DNA of 13,385 nt from assembly GCA_036267755.1 (NCBI GenBank), contig DATAVK010000100.1, forward strand, positions 1 through 13,385, in the 5' to 3' direction. Positions 6,555-13,385 of this stretch are shown piece by piece. Every line of letters starts with the position of its first letter. Position 1 is the first letter of the stretch. The translations under genes were made by a program, and so were the position numbers. Under the pieces are notes generated by a model. The model had not been told where the DNA came from. It was given only the letters and a program-made list of their open reading frames with translations, and did not search any database. The stretch comes from DATAVK01 sp036267755. Its GTDB lineage: Bacteria; Actinomycetota; Actinomycetes; JAFAQI01.

Positions 6555-7858
6555 TCGAGCGGTACACGCTGCCGGAGATGGGCGCCGTCTGGAGCGAGGC
6601 GCACAAGTACGAGCTGTGGTGCCGGGTCGAGACCATCGTCCTCGAGGCGCACGCCGAAGCTGGCACCGTTCCGGCCGAGGTCGTCGAGCCGGTACGACGG
6701 GCGCCCGCGCCCACCCCGGACGCGGTCGCGGCCATCGAGGCGGTCACCCAGCACGACGTCATCGCGTTCCTTTCCGCCTGGGCCGACCGGACCGAGCCGC
6801 GCGAGGCCGCCGCCTGGGTCCATCACGGCATGACCTCGAGCGACCTGCTCGACACCGCGCTGGCCGTCCAGCTCAGCGAGGCGACCGACCTGCTGGTCGC
6901 CAAGGCCACGGCGCTGGTGGCGGCGCTGCGCGACCACGCGCTCGAGCACCGCGCCACCCTCCGTGTCGGACGGACCCACGGCGTGCACGCCGAGCCGGAC
7001 GTGTGGGGTCACCGGGTCGCGGACTTCGCCTTCGCGATGGCACGCAGCCGCGACCGGCTGGTCGCCGCTCGGCTGGCGGTCGCGGTGGCGAAGATCTCCG
7101 GCGCGGTCGGCACCTACTCGAATATCGACCCGGCCGTCGAGCAGCACGTGGCCCGGGTGCTCGAGCTGCATCCGGCCGACGTCGCCACCCAGGTCGTGAT
7201 CCGCGACGGCATCAGCGAGTGGGTCGCCTCGCTCGCCGTGCTCGCGACCGTCTGCGAGGCGATCGCGCTCGAGGTCCGGCACGGCCAGCGCACCGAGGTC
7301 CGCGAGCTCGCCGAGCCGTTCGGGTCGGGCCAGAAGGGCTCGAGCGCGATGCCGCACAAGCGCAACCCGATCCTGTGCGAGCGGATCTGCGGCGTGGCCC
7401 GGATCGTGCGGGCGCAGATCGTGCCGGTCATGGAGGGCATCCCGCTCTGGCACGAGCGTGACATCAGCCACTCCAGCGTCGAGCGGATCGCCCTGCCCGA
7501 CGCCGCTATCGGCACCGACTACCTGCTGCACCTCACCGCCCGGCTGGTCAACGGCCTGGTCGTCGACGAGGTTCGGATGCGCGCGAACCTCGACCTGACC
7601 GGCGGCCTGATCTACTCCAGCGCCGTCCTGCTCGAACTGGTCGAGACCGGGCTGTCGCGGGAGGCGGCGTACTCACTCACCCAGGGGGCGGCAATGCAGA
7701 CCTGGACGACCGGGGTGCCCTTCCGCGAGACGTTGCGGGAGCACGCGGCCGAGGCGGGTCAACAGCTCGACGAGGCCCGGCTCGACGAGGTCTGCCGGCC
7801 CGAGCGGTACCTCGACCGGCTCGCCGGGGTCTTCGACCGGGTGGCGGCGCTCGCATGA
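6551..7858 (+). CDS. purB: Adenylosuccinate lyase
   Basis: PurB removes fumarate twice: from SAICAR on the way to IMP and from adenylosuccinate on the way to AMP. It therefore links the main route (PurC product) with the PurA branch encoded in this same window. The 435-residue protein belongs to the fumarase/aspartase superfamily. Visible motifs are TQHDV (66-70, H68), HHGMTSSDLLDTALA (91-105), RTHGVHAEP (141-149, the catalytic histidine region) and the flexible signature loop GSSAMPHKRNP (263-273) holding the catalytic serine. The ATG overlaps the purD stop as ATGA, with GAGGAG nearby upstream. The end overlaps purC in the same way. The identification is secure. Confidence 0.97.
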   Translation: MIERYTLPEMGAVWSEAHKYELWCRVETIVLEAHAEAGTVPAEVVEPVRRAPAPTPDAVAAIEAVTQHDVIAFLSAWADRTEPREAAAWVHHGMTSSDLLDTALAVQLSEATDLLVAKATALVAALRDHALEHRATLRVGRTHGVHAEPDVWGHRVADFAFAMARSRDRLVAARLAVAVAKISGAVGTYSNIDPAVEQHVARVLELHPADVATQVVIRDGISEWVASLAVLATVCEAIALEVRHGQRTEVRELAEPFGSGQKGSSAMPHKRNPILCERICGVARIVRAQIVPVMEGIPLWHERDISHSSVERIALPDAAIGTDYLLHLTARLVNGLVVDEVRMRANLDLTGGLIYSSAVLLELVETGLSREAAYSLTQGAAMQTWTTGVPFRETLREHAAEAGQQLDEARLDEVCRPERYLDRLAGVFDRVAALA

Positions 7859-8781
7859 AGCTCACCGAGGGATCGCTCGCCGGGCTCTCGCACCGGCACC
7901 TGCACTCGGGCAAGGTCCGGGAGCTGTTCTCCGTCGGGGACGACCTGCTGCTGATGGTCGCCACCGACCGGATGTCGGCCTTCGACTACGTCTTCCCCAC
8001 CGAGATCCCGGACAAGGGGGCTATCCTCACCGCGCTCTCGCTGTGGTGGTTCGAGCAGCTCGCGGACATCGTCCCCAACCACCTGGTCGCCACCTCCGTC
8101 GAGGACTACCCGGCCGAGCTCGCGCCGTACGCCGATGCGCTGCGCGGCCGCTCGATGCTCTGCCGGCGGCTCGACATGGTTGGGGTGGAGTGCGTGGCGC
8201 GGGGCTATCTCGCCGGCAGCGGGTACGCCGAGTATCGCCGCAGCGGCACGATCTGCGGCATTGAGCTGCCCGCCGGGCTGGAGGACGGCTCCCGACTCCC
8301 GGAGGCGATCTTCACGCCGACCACGAAGGCGGCGCTGGGTGAGCACGACGAGCCGATGACGTACGACGAGGTCGTCACCGAGGTAGGCGAGGAGACCGCC
8401 GGCCGGCTGCGGGAGCTCACGTTGGCCGTCTACGACCGCGGCCGCGGTCTGGCGGCGGCCGCCGGGATCCTGCTCGCTGACACCAAGATCGAGCTCGGCG
8501 CCGACGCCCCCGGCGCGCTCGTCCTGGCCGACGAGGTCCTCACTCCTGACTCCTCCCGGTTCTGGCCGGCCGAGACCTGGCATCCCGGCGGCCAGCAGCC
8601 GTCGTATGACAAGCAGTACCTGCGTGACTGGCTGACAAACGAATCCGGCTGGGACCGTGGCTCGGGCTCGCCACCGCCGCCGCTCCCGGATCACGTCGTC
8701 GAGCGGCTCCGGGCGAAGTACATCGAGGCTTACGAGCGGCTCACCGGGCGCGACTTCACGGCGTACCTCCGGTCGGCGTGA
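7855..8781 (+). CDS. purC: SAICAR synthetase (phosphoribosylaminoimidazole-succinocarboxamide synthase)
   Basis: PurC couples CAIR and aspartate with ATP to form SAICAR, the substrate of PurB encoded immediately upstream. The 308-residue protein is of the longer SAICAR synthetase type, similar to the yeast-like rather than the E. coli short form. Seen motifs are SGKVRELF (18-25, phosphate-binding start), ATDRMSAFDYVF (36-47), CRRLDMVGVECVARGYLAGSG (103-123) and LLADTKIELG (206-215), the second family signature. The C-terminal half ends with SYDKQYLRDWL and a helical tail. The ATG overlaps the purB stop by 4 bases (ATGA), pointing to translational coupling. The stop lies 20 bases before purS. 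Confidence 0.97.
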   Translation: MKLTEGSLAGLSHRHLHSGKVRELFSVGDDLLLMVATDRMSAFDYVFPTEIPDKGAILTALSLWWFEQLADIVPNHLVATSVEDYPAELAPYADALRGRSMLCRRLDMVGVECVARGYLAGSGYAEYRRSGTICGIELPAGLEDGSRLPEAIFTPTTKAALGEHDEPMTYDEVVTEVGEETAGRLRELTLAVYDRGRGLAAAAGILLADTKIELGADAPGALVLADEVLTPDSSRFWPAETWHPGGQQPSYDKQYLRDWLTNESGWDRGSGSPPPPLPDHVVERLRAKYIEAYERLTGRDFTAYLRSA

Positions 8782-8801
8782 GCGCTCGATAGGGTCCAGT
8801 C
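8782..8801 (+). promoter_or_regulatory. Candidate leaderless promoter of purS
   Basis: TAGGGT at 8790-8795 fits TANNNT and ends 6 bases before the purS ATG at 8802. This matches the spacing seen before purD and purQ. The AGGG in it could alternatively act as a weak Shine-Dalgarno, so the reading is ambiguous. No -35 is evident. Confidence 0.4.
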
Positions 8802-9053
8802 ATGGTCCGAGTGGTCGTCGACGTGATGCCGAAGCCCGAGATCCTCGATCCTCAGGGGCAGGCGATCGCGCGCGCTCTGCCGAGCCTGGGTTTTGCCGCG
8901 ATTACCGGCGTGCGGCAGGGGAAGCGGTTCGAGATCGAGGTCGCTGACGAGGACGATCCGCTCGACGTTGCGCGCCGCGCCGCGGAGGCGCTGCTGGCCA
9001 ACCTGGTCATCGAGGATTTTGTGGTTCATATCGAGTCGTCCGTTTCGGGGTAG
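8802..9053 (+). CDS. purS: FGAM synthase subunit PurS
   Basis: PurS is the small structural subunit of the three-part formylglycinamidine synthase (PurS-PurQ-PurL). It bridges the glutaminase and the synthetase and helps channel ammonia. The 83-residue length is typical. The sequence has the family pattern: VRVVVDVMPKPEILDPQGQA at the start, LPSLGF, a VRQGKRFEIEV strand and a final AAEALLANLVIEDF helix. The ATG at 8802 has a -10-like hexamer just upstream. Unusually, the next gene is not purQ but an RsbW-like ATPase 44 bases downstream. Confidence 0.96.
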   Translation: MVRVVVDVMPKPEILDPQGQAIARALPSLGFAAITGVRQGKRFEIEVADEDDPLDVARRAAEALLANLVIEDFVVHIESSVSG

Positions 9054-9068
9054 ATGTCTGGTCTCAGC

Positions 9069-9091
9069 GGGTACTCCTGTTACTAAGGAGG
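9069..9091 (+). promoter_or_regulatory. Strong Shine-Dalgarno with possible masking hairpin and SigB-like -10
   Basis: AAGGAGG at 9085-9091 is the strongest Shine-Dalgarno in the window, 6 bases before the TTG start at 9098. CTCCT (9074-9078) can pair with AGGAG (9086-9090) across a 7-base loop and would cover it in long transcripts. GGGTAC at 9069-9074 resembles the -10 of SigB/SigF-type promoters of actinobacteria, but I see no matching -35 at normal spacing. The ribosome site is solid; the other two readings are tentative. Confidence 0.55.
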
Positions 9092-9097
9092 CTCGTC

Positions 9098-9604
9098 TTG
9101 GACATCGATGTGAGGTTGTCACTTCCACGTGACGCCATCAGCGTGCCCGTCATCCGACGTGTACTCCGCGTCGCCTTGGTGACCCTCGCCGTCCATCAGG
9201 ACTGCATCAGCGACATCGAGGTGGCGCTCACCGAAGCGTGCACGAATGTCCTGGACCATGCCGAGACCGGCGACCAGTACCAAGTCGCGGCGCGGCTGCG
9301 CGACGACAAGTGCGTCATCGACGTCATCGACAACGGGTCGGGCTTCGACGCGACCCGGCTCGGCCTGGCCGACGCCGACTCGGGCGCGGAAGCCGGCCGC
9401 GGCCTGCAGCTGATCCGGGCCCTCGTCGACAACGTCCAGTTCAGCCCGGTCGACGGCCGCGGCTCGGTCCACTTCGAGAAGGCCCTCGTCGCCCTCGACG
9501 GATCGCCGTACCGCAGCCGGACCAGCCCCGCCGACCCCGTCGTGCTCCACGCGGACGAGTCCCTCGGGGCGCTCCAGGGCAGCGGCCCGGCCTCCGGCCG
9601 CTGA
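9098..9604 (+). CDS. RsbW-like ATP-binding regulatory protein (HATPase_c_2)
   Basis: This 168-residue protein has the GHKL ATPase fold of the anti-sigma/serine kinase family (RsbW, SpoIIAB). These proteins bind a sigma factor or phosphorylate an anti-anti-sigma partner. The N-box is DIEVALTEACTNVLDHA (39-55, with E46 and N50), the G1 box DNGSGFD (78-84), and the G2 region AGRGLQLIRALVD (99-111), followed by the closing strand GSVHFEK (122-128). Residues 131-168 form a low-complexity tail with no recognised domain. The TTG start is chosen for its perfect AAGGAGG 6 bases upstream; a GTG at 9110 is too far from it. The gene lies between purS and purQ. No STAS-domain or SigB-type partner gene is visible, so target and pathway are unknown. 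Confidence 0.87.
   Translation: MDIDVRLSLPRDAISVPVIRRVLRVALVTLAVHQDCISDIEVALTEACTNVLDHAETGDQYQVAARLRDDKCVIDVIDNGSGFDATRLGLADADSGAEAGRGLQLIRALVDNVQFSPVDGRGSVHFEKALVALDGSPYRSRTSPADPVVLHADESLGALQGSGPASGR
9580..9603 (+). repeat. Perfect inverted repeat across the end of the RsbW-like gene
   Basis: CAGCGGCC (9580-9587) and GGCCGCTG (9596-9603) form a perfect 8-bp inverted repeat with an 8-base loop, covering the last codons and most of the stop. The RNA hairpin would be very GC-rich but has no T-tract after it. It could act as a weak terminator or 3'-end stabiliser just before the purQ promoter candidate. It may equally be a by-product of GC-rich coding sequence. Confidence 0.4.
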
Positions 9605-9629
9605 CCGACCCCGCCGGTATCGTGGGCGT
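9605..9629 (+). promoter_or_regulatory. Candidate leaderless promoter of purQ
   Basis: TATCGT at 9618-9623 fits TANNNT and ends 6 bases before the purQ GTG at 9630, so transcription could begin at the start codon. No convincing -35 is found at the usual distance. The only purines upstream (GGG at 9624-9626) are a poor Shine-Dalgarno. Confidence 0.45.
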
Positions 9630-10316
9630 GTGCCCGCCTCCACCGCACGTGTCGGTGTCGTCACCTTCCCGGGCTCGCTCGACGATCGCGATGCGCTGCG
9701 TGCCGCCCGGCTCGCCGGTGCCACACCGGTCCCGCTCTGGCATGGGGACGCTGACCTGCGCGGTGTCGACGCTGTCGTTCTCCCGGGCGGCTTCTCCTAC
9801 GGCGACTACCTCCGGGCCGGTGCCATCGCGCGGTTCTCACCGGTGGTCGCCGAGATCGTCGCGGCGGCCGGGCGCGGGCTGCCGGTGCTCGGAATCTGCA
9901 ACGGTTTCCAGGTGCTCTGCGAGGCCGGGCTGCTGCCCGGGGCGCTGACCCGCAACGCCGGCCTGCACTTCGTCTGCCGCGACCAGCAGCTGCGGGTCGA
10001 GTCCGCCGGCTCGGTCTGGACCAGCGGGTACGGCGATGGCCAGCAGATCCTGATCCCGGTCAAGCACGGCGAGGGCCGCTATGTCGCCGACGCCGCCACG
10101 CTGGTCGAGCTCGAGGAGCACGACCAGATCGTGTTCCGCTACGTCGACGGGAACCCGAACGGATCGCTGCACGACATCGCCGGTGTCAGTAACGATGCTG
10201 GCAACGTCGTCGGGCTGATGCCCCACCCCGAGCACGCCATCGAGGAGCTCACCGGCCCGGGGGTCGACGGGCTCACGATGTTCGCCTCCGTGCTGAGCGC
10301 GCTGGTCGCTGCGTGA
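9630..10316 (+). CDS. purQ: FGAM synthase glutaminase subunit PurQ
   Basis: PurQ hydrolyses glutamine and passes ammonia to PurL for conversion of FGAR to FGAM. The 228-residue protein is a class I glutamine amidotransferase. The nucleophile elbow is VLGICNGFQVL with C90, and the rest of the triad is in MPHPEHA (H199, E201). An early signature is GVVTFPGSLDDRDAL (9-23), followed by DAVVLPGGFSYGDYLRAG (47-64). The GTG start gives the expected N-terminus, with a TANNNT hexamer 6 bases before it. The stop overlaps purL as GTGA, which fits the 1:1 assembly of PurQ with PurL. The identification is secure. Confidence 0.97.
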   Translation: MPASTARVGVVTFPGSLDDRDALRAARLAGATPVPLWHGDADLRGVDAVVLPGGFSYGDYLRAGAIARFSPVVAEIVAAAGRGLPVLGICNGFQVLCEAGLLPGALTRNAGLHFVCRDQQLRVESAGSVWTSGYGDGQQILIPVKHGEGRYVADAATLVELEEHDQIVFRYVDGNPNGSLHDIAGVSNDAGNVVGLMPHPEHAIEELTGPGVDGLTMFASVLSALVAA

Positions 10317-12571
10317 GCGCCGCGCCGCCGGACGCCATCGACACCGTCGACCACGCCTCCCAGACCCCCGACGTCTCACAGCCCTACGCCGAGCTCGGGC
10401 TCAAGGACGACGAATACGCCCGGATCCACGAGATCCTGGGACGCCGCCCGACCGACACCGAGCTCGCGATGTACAGCGTGATGTGGAGCGAGCACTGCTC
10501 CTACAAGTCCTCGAAGGTCCACCTCCGGCAGTTCGCCGAGAACCCGCCGGCGAGCGACGCGATGCTCGTCGGGATCGGCGAGAACGCCGGCGTCGTTGAC
10601 GTGGGGGACGGCCTCGCGGTCACTTTCAAGGTCGAGAGCCACAACCATCCGTCGTACGTCGAGCCCTATCAGGGCGCCGCGACCGGTGTCGGCGGCATCG
10701 TCCGCGACATCCTCACGATGGGCGCCCGTCCGATCGCGGTGATGGACTCGCTGCGCTTCGGCGATGCGTCGGCGCCGGACACGCGGCGCCTGGTCGGCGG
10801 CATCGTGGCGGGCGTCGGTGGCTACGGCAACTGCCTGGGGCTGCCCAACATCGGCGGTGAGGTCGGGTTCGACCCGACGTACGCCGGAAACCCGCTCGTG
10901 AACGCGCTCTGCGTTGGTGTGCTGCCGCACTCCCGGATCCAGCTCGCGCAGGCCAAGGGCACCGGCAACGCTGTCGTCCTGCTCGGCGCGAAGACCGGGC
11001 GGGACGGGATCGGCGGCGTCTCGGTGCTGGCCAGCGCCACATTCGATGCGACCTCAACGTCGAAGCGGCCGGCGGTCCAGGTCGGTGACCCGTTCACCGA
11101 GAAGGTCCTCATCGAGTGCTGCCTCGAGCTGTTCGACCGTGACCTGGTCGCCGGCATCCAGGACCTCGGCGGCGCCGGCCTGTCCTGCGCCACTAGCGAG
11201 ACGGCGGGCCACGGCGACGGCGGCATGCACGTCCGGCTCGAAACCGTCCCACTGCGAGAGGCGTCGATGTCGCCGCTCGAGGTGCTGACGAGTGAGTCCC
11301 AGGAACGGATGCTCGCGATCATCACCCCCGACAACGTCGACGCCGTACTGGAGCTCTGCGACCGCTGGGGGGTCCTGGCCACCGTCATCGGCGAGGTCAC
11401 CGGCGGCGACCGGCTCGTCATCAGCTGGCGCGACGAGGTGGTGGTCGACGTACCTCCCGGCTCGCTCGCCGACGACGGTCCGGTCTACGCCCGTCCCATC
11501 GCACGTCCCGATGACGAGCAGGACGCGCTGCAGGCCGACCGATCGGACTCGCTGCCGCGTCCGTCCACTGCCGACGAGCTGCAGGCAACGCTGCTGCGGA
11601 TGGTCGCCTCGCCGGAGCTGTGCTCGCGGGGCTGGGTGACCGAGCAGTACGACCGCTACGTGCTTGGTGGGACGGTGCTCGCGATGCCGCACGACGCCGG
11701 CGTGGTGCGGCTCGGCGACGACACGACACGCGGCATCGCGCTCTCCCTGGACGGCAACGGCCGGTTCGCCAAGCTCGACCCGCGGGCGGGTGCGCAGCTC
11801 GCGCTGTCCGAGGCCTACCGCAACGTCGCCTGTTCCGGCGCCCGGCCGCTCGCGATCACGGACTGCCTGAACTTCGGCTCGCCCGAGGACCCGGCCGTGA
11901 TGTGGCAGTTCGCCGAAGCGACCTCCGGCCTCGCGCAGGGCTGCCGCGAGCTCGGTACGCCGGTGACCGGCGGAAACGTGAGCTTCTACAACCAGACCGG
12001 CGCCACCGCGATCAACCCGACCCCGGTCATCGGCGTACTCGGGGTGATCGAGGACGTCGCCCGGCGGGTGCCGAGTGGGTTCCTGGCAGCCGGCCACGAG
12101 CTCGTGCTGCTCGGCGAGACCGCCGACGAGCTCGACGGGTCGGCCTGGGCCTGGGTCGAGCACGATCATCTCGGTGGCCACCCGCCCGAGGTCCGGCTCG
12201 CGGCGGAGCGCGCCCTGGCCGAGCTGCTGGTCAAGGCGTCGGCCGAGGCGCTCGTGACCGGAGCTCACGACCTGGCCGAAGGAGGCCTGGCCCAGGCGCT
12301 GGTCGAGGCTGCGCTGCTGCGCGGCGTCGGTGCGGTGGTCCGGCTCGATGGCGACCCGTTCGTCGAGCTGTTCAGCGAGTCGACGGCTCGGGTAGTCGTC
12401 GCCACCGCCGATGTCGATGCGGTGCTTGCGGCGGCTGCCGAGGCCGGCGTCCCGGCGCGCCGGATCGGCGTCACCGGCGGCGACCGGCTGGTCGTCGAGG
12501 GCAGTGTGGACCTGGCGCTGCCGGAGCTGCGCGCTGCGTCCGAGGGGACGCTGCCGGCGCTGTTCGGCTGA
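10313..12571 (+). CDS. purL: FGAM synthase large subunit PurL
   Basis: PurL performs the ATP-dependent amidation of FGAR to FGAM with ammonia from PurQ. The 752-residue length is that of the small PurL type that needs separate PurS and PurQ, both present upstream. Key motifs are MYSVMWSEHCSYKSS (53-67, catalytic H61), VTFKVESHNHPSYVEPYQGAATG (103-125, K106 and E108 near ATP and Mg) and GGIVRDILTMGARPIA (127-142). The second half repeats the fold, with LAITDCLNFGSPEDP and VTGGNVSFYNQ. The extended N-terminus (about 1-22) is loosely conserved. The GTG start overlaps the purQ stop by 4 bases. The stop lies 4 bases before the next ATG. Confidence 0.97.
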   Translation: MSAAPPDAIDTVDHASQTPDVSQPYAELGLKDDEYARIHEILGRRPTDTELAMYSVMWSEHCSYKSSKVHLRQFAENPPASDAMLVGIGENAGVVDVGDGLAVTFKVESHNHPSYVEPYQGAATGVGGIVRDILTMGARPIAVMDSLRFGDASAPDTRRLVGGIVAGVGGYGNCLGLPNIGGEVGFDPTYAGNPLVNALCVGVLPHSRIQLAQAKGTGNAVVLLGAKTGRDGIGGVSVLASATFDATSTSKRPAVQVGDPFTEKVLIECCLELFDRDLVAGIQDLGGAGLSCATSETAGHGDGGMHVRLETVPLREASMSPLEVLTSESQERMLAIITPDNVDAVLELCDRWGVLATVIGEVTGGDRLVISWRDEVVVDVPPGSLADDGPVYARPIARPDDEQDALQADRSDSLPRPSTADELQATLLRMVASPELCSRGWVTEQYDRYVLGGTVLAMPHDAGVVRLGDDTTRGIALSLDGNGRFAKLDPRAGAQLALSEAYRNVACSGARPLAITDCLNFGSPEDPAVMWQFAEATSGLAQGCRELGTPVTGGNVSFYNQTGATAINPTPVIGVLGVIEDVARRVPSGFLAAGHELVLLGETADELDGSAWAWVEHDHLGGHPPEVRLAAERALAELLVKASAEALVTGAHDLAEGGLAQALVEAALLRGVGAVVRLDGDPFVELFSESTARVVVATADVDAVLAAAAEAGVPARRIGVTGGDRLVVEGSVDLALPELRAASEGTLPALFG

Positions 12572-12575
12572 GTCG

Positions 12576-13346
12576 ATGGTCTGCATCCGCGAGTCGGCCG
12601 TCGCCCAGTGGCGGGCGATCGAGGCGATGGTCGACGAGGTTCCTGACTCGCTTTTCCCGGCGCCGACCCGACTGGGTGGCTGGACGGTCGCCGAGCTGGT
12701 CGCGCACGTCGGACGCAACCCCAGCCACATCAGCCGGATGCTCGAGTCCCCCGAGGAGCCGGCCGGCGGCCCGCAATCGGTCGCCGAGTACTACGACTTC
12801 GGCAGCGACGGGAACGCGAGGATCGCCGAGCGGGCGCGCCGTGAGGCAGCCGGCCGCAGCCCCACCCAGCTGCGCGCGGCCGTCCATCAACAGACCGAGG
12901 ACGCCGTCACGCTCCTCGCGACGTTGGATGATGCCGCGCTGCTCGCCGTCAACCGGCGCGGGACGATGCGGCTCGATGACTACCTGGTGACCCGGTGCCT
13001 CGAGGGATGCATCCACGGCCTGGACCTGGCCGCCGCGACCGGGATCGAGCCGCGGCTGGACCGCGGCGCCTTGGCCACGACTGCCCGGATCCTGGCCCGG
13101 ATTCTCGCGGGCCGGGCCCCCGGCCGTTCCGTCGAGCTCCGGGTCCCGCCGTACGTCGCGGTGCAGTGCATTTCCGGGCCGCGTCACACTAGAGGCACCC
13201 CGCCGAATGTTGTGGAGACCGATCCCGTGACCTGGCTCGACCTTGCCACCGGCCGGCTGGCCTGGGCCGACGCCCGCAGCGCCGGCCGGGTATCGGCGAG
13301 TGGCGAGCGCGCAGACCTGTCCGGTCATCTGCCGGTGCTGGCGTGA
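12576..13346 (+). CDS. Mycothiol-dependent maleylpyruvate isomerase-like (DinB-type) protein with sterol-carrier-like C-terminus
   Basis: This 256-residue protein has an N-terminal DinB/MDMPI four-helix domain (about 6-155) with WTVAELVAHVG (36-46) and the CLEGCIHGLDLA helix (141-152). H44, E143 and H147 match the His...Glu-x3-His zinc ligands known for the Corynebacterium glutamicum mycothiol-dependent isomerase. The C-terminal part (about 175-256), with SVELRVPP and PVTWLDLATGRLAWADA, resembles a small sterol-carrier-like fold. Such genes, annotated as sterol carrier family proteins, occur next to purF in several actinobacteria from memory. I chose ATG 12576, 4 bases after the purL stop; an earlier in-frame start at 12411 would lie inside purL. 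No Shine-Dalgarno is seen, so coupling to purL is likely. The substrate is unknown. Confidence 0.85.
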   Translation: MVCIRESAVAQWRAIEAMVDEVPDSLFPAPTRLGGWTVAELVAHVGRNPSHISRMLESPEEPAGGPQSVAEYYDFGSDGNARIAERARREAAGRSPTQLRAAVHQQTEDAVTLLATLDDAALLAVNRRGTMRLDDYLVTRCLEGCIHGLDLAAATGIEPRLDRGALATTARILARILAGRAPGRSVELRVPPYVAVQCISGPRHTRGTPPNVVETDPVTWLDLATGRLAWADARSAGRVSASGERADLSGHLPVLA

Positions 13347-13385
13347 CGACCGCCGTGGGGGTGACCAGCGAGCCGACTGCTGCCC
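13343..13385 (+). CDS. Start of a further gene, possibly purF (partial)
   Basis: A GTG at 13343 overlaps the previous stop as GTGA and opens a frame that stays open to the window end (VTTAVGVTSEPTAA). The overlap matches the coupling used by other genes here. In actinobacteria purF often follows this type of neighbour, but the 14 residues shown carry no family motif. The gene is cut by the window edge and its identity is a guess from context. Confidence 0.35.
   Translation, partial: MTTAVGVTSEPTAA

Noticed and set aside
9042..9074. GTTT (9042-9045) with GGGTAC (9069-9074) as a full SigB/SigF promoter
   Set aside because: The 23-base spacer is too long for this promoter class, so only the -10 half is kept as a tentative note.
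11054..12730. 558-codon minus-strand open frame opposite purL
   Set aside because: It is antisense to conserved PurL sequence, without domain features or a ribosome site.

Overview
This 13.4 kb window is high-GC DNA with dense, mostly overlapping genes and a clear actinobacterial character. The evidence for that is frequent GTG and TTG starts, start codons placed directly after -10-like hexamers, a SigE-type sigma factor, a DUF3151 protein near purA, and a mycothiol-type DinB enzyme. Which order it belongs to cannot be settled from the sequence alone.

Layout. (1) 60-2047, plus strand: a secreted multidomain L,D-transpeptidase overlaps a small DUF3151 gene by one base. (2) 2055-3240, minus strand: an ECF-type sigma factor overlaps its probable membrane-anchored anti-sigma partner by 14 bp. 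(3) 3241-3371: a divergent regulatory region with three perfect or near-perfect inverted repeats. (4) 3372-13385, plus strand: a purine biosynthesis cluster, purA, GNAT acetyltransferase, purD, purB, purC, purS, RsbW-like ATPase, purQ, purL, mycothiol-dependent-type enzyme, then the first codons of a further gene at the window edge.

How the genes work together. PurD, PurC, PurB and the three-subunit FGAM synthase (PurS, PurQ, PurL) supply steps 2, 4, 7 (in the actinobacterial/bacterial order, SAICAR synthesis) and 8 of IMP synthesis. PurA and PurB also convert IMP to AMP. PurF, PurN, PurM, PurE/PurK and PurH are not seen; the gene starting at 13343 may be purF, but only 14 codons are visible. 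Most junctions are 4-base overlaps (GTGA or ATGA), indicating translational coupling. Three genes after a gap (purD, purS, purQ) instead have a TANNNT hexamer 6-7 bases before the start codon, suggesting internal leaderless promoters.

Most of the window is ordinary housekeeping sequence. The points that stand out are an RsbW-like anti-sigma/HATPase gene inserted between two subunit genes of one enzyme (purS and purQ), with its own perfect Shine-Dalgarno and possible masking hairpin; the structured sigma/purA divergent region; the row of candidate leaderless promoters; and the TIG-containing, histidine-rich L,D-transpeptidase. I see no clear evidence of mobile elements, CRISPR arrays, tRNA or rRNA genes, and no obviously novel multi-gene system.
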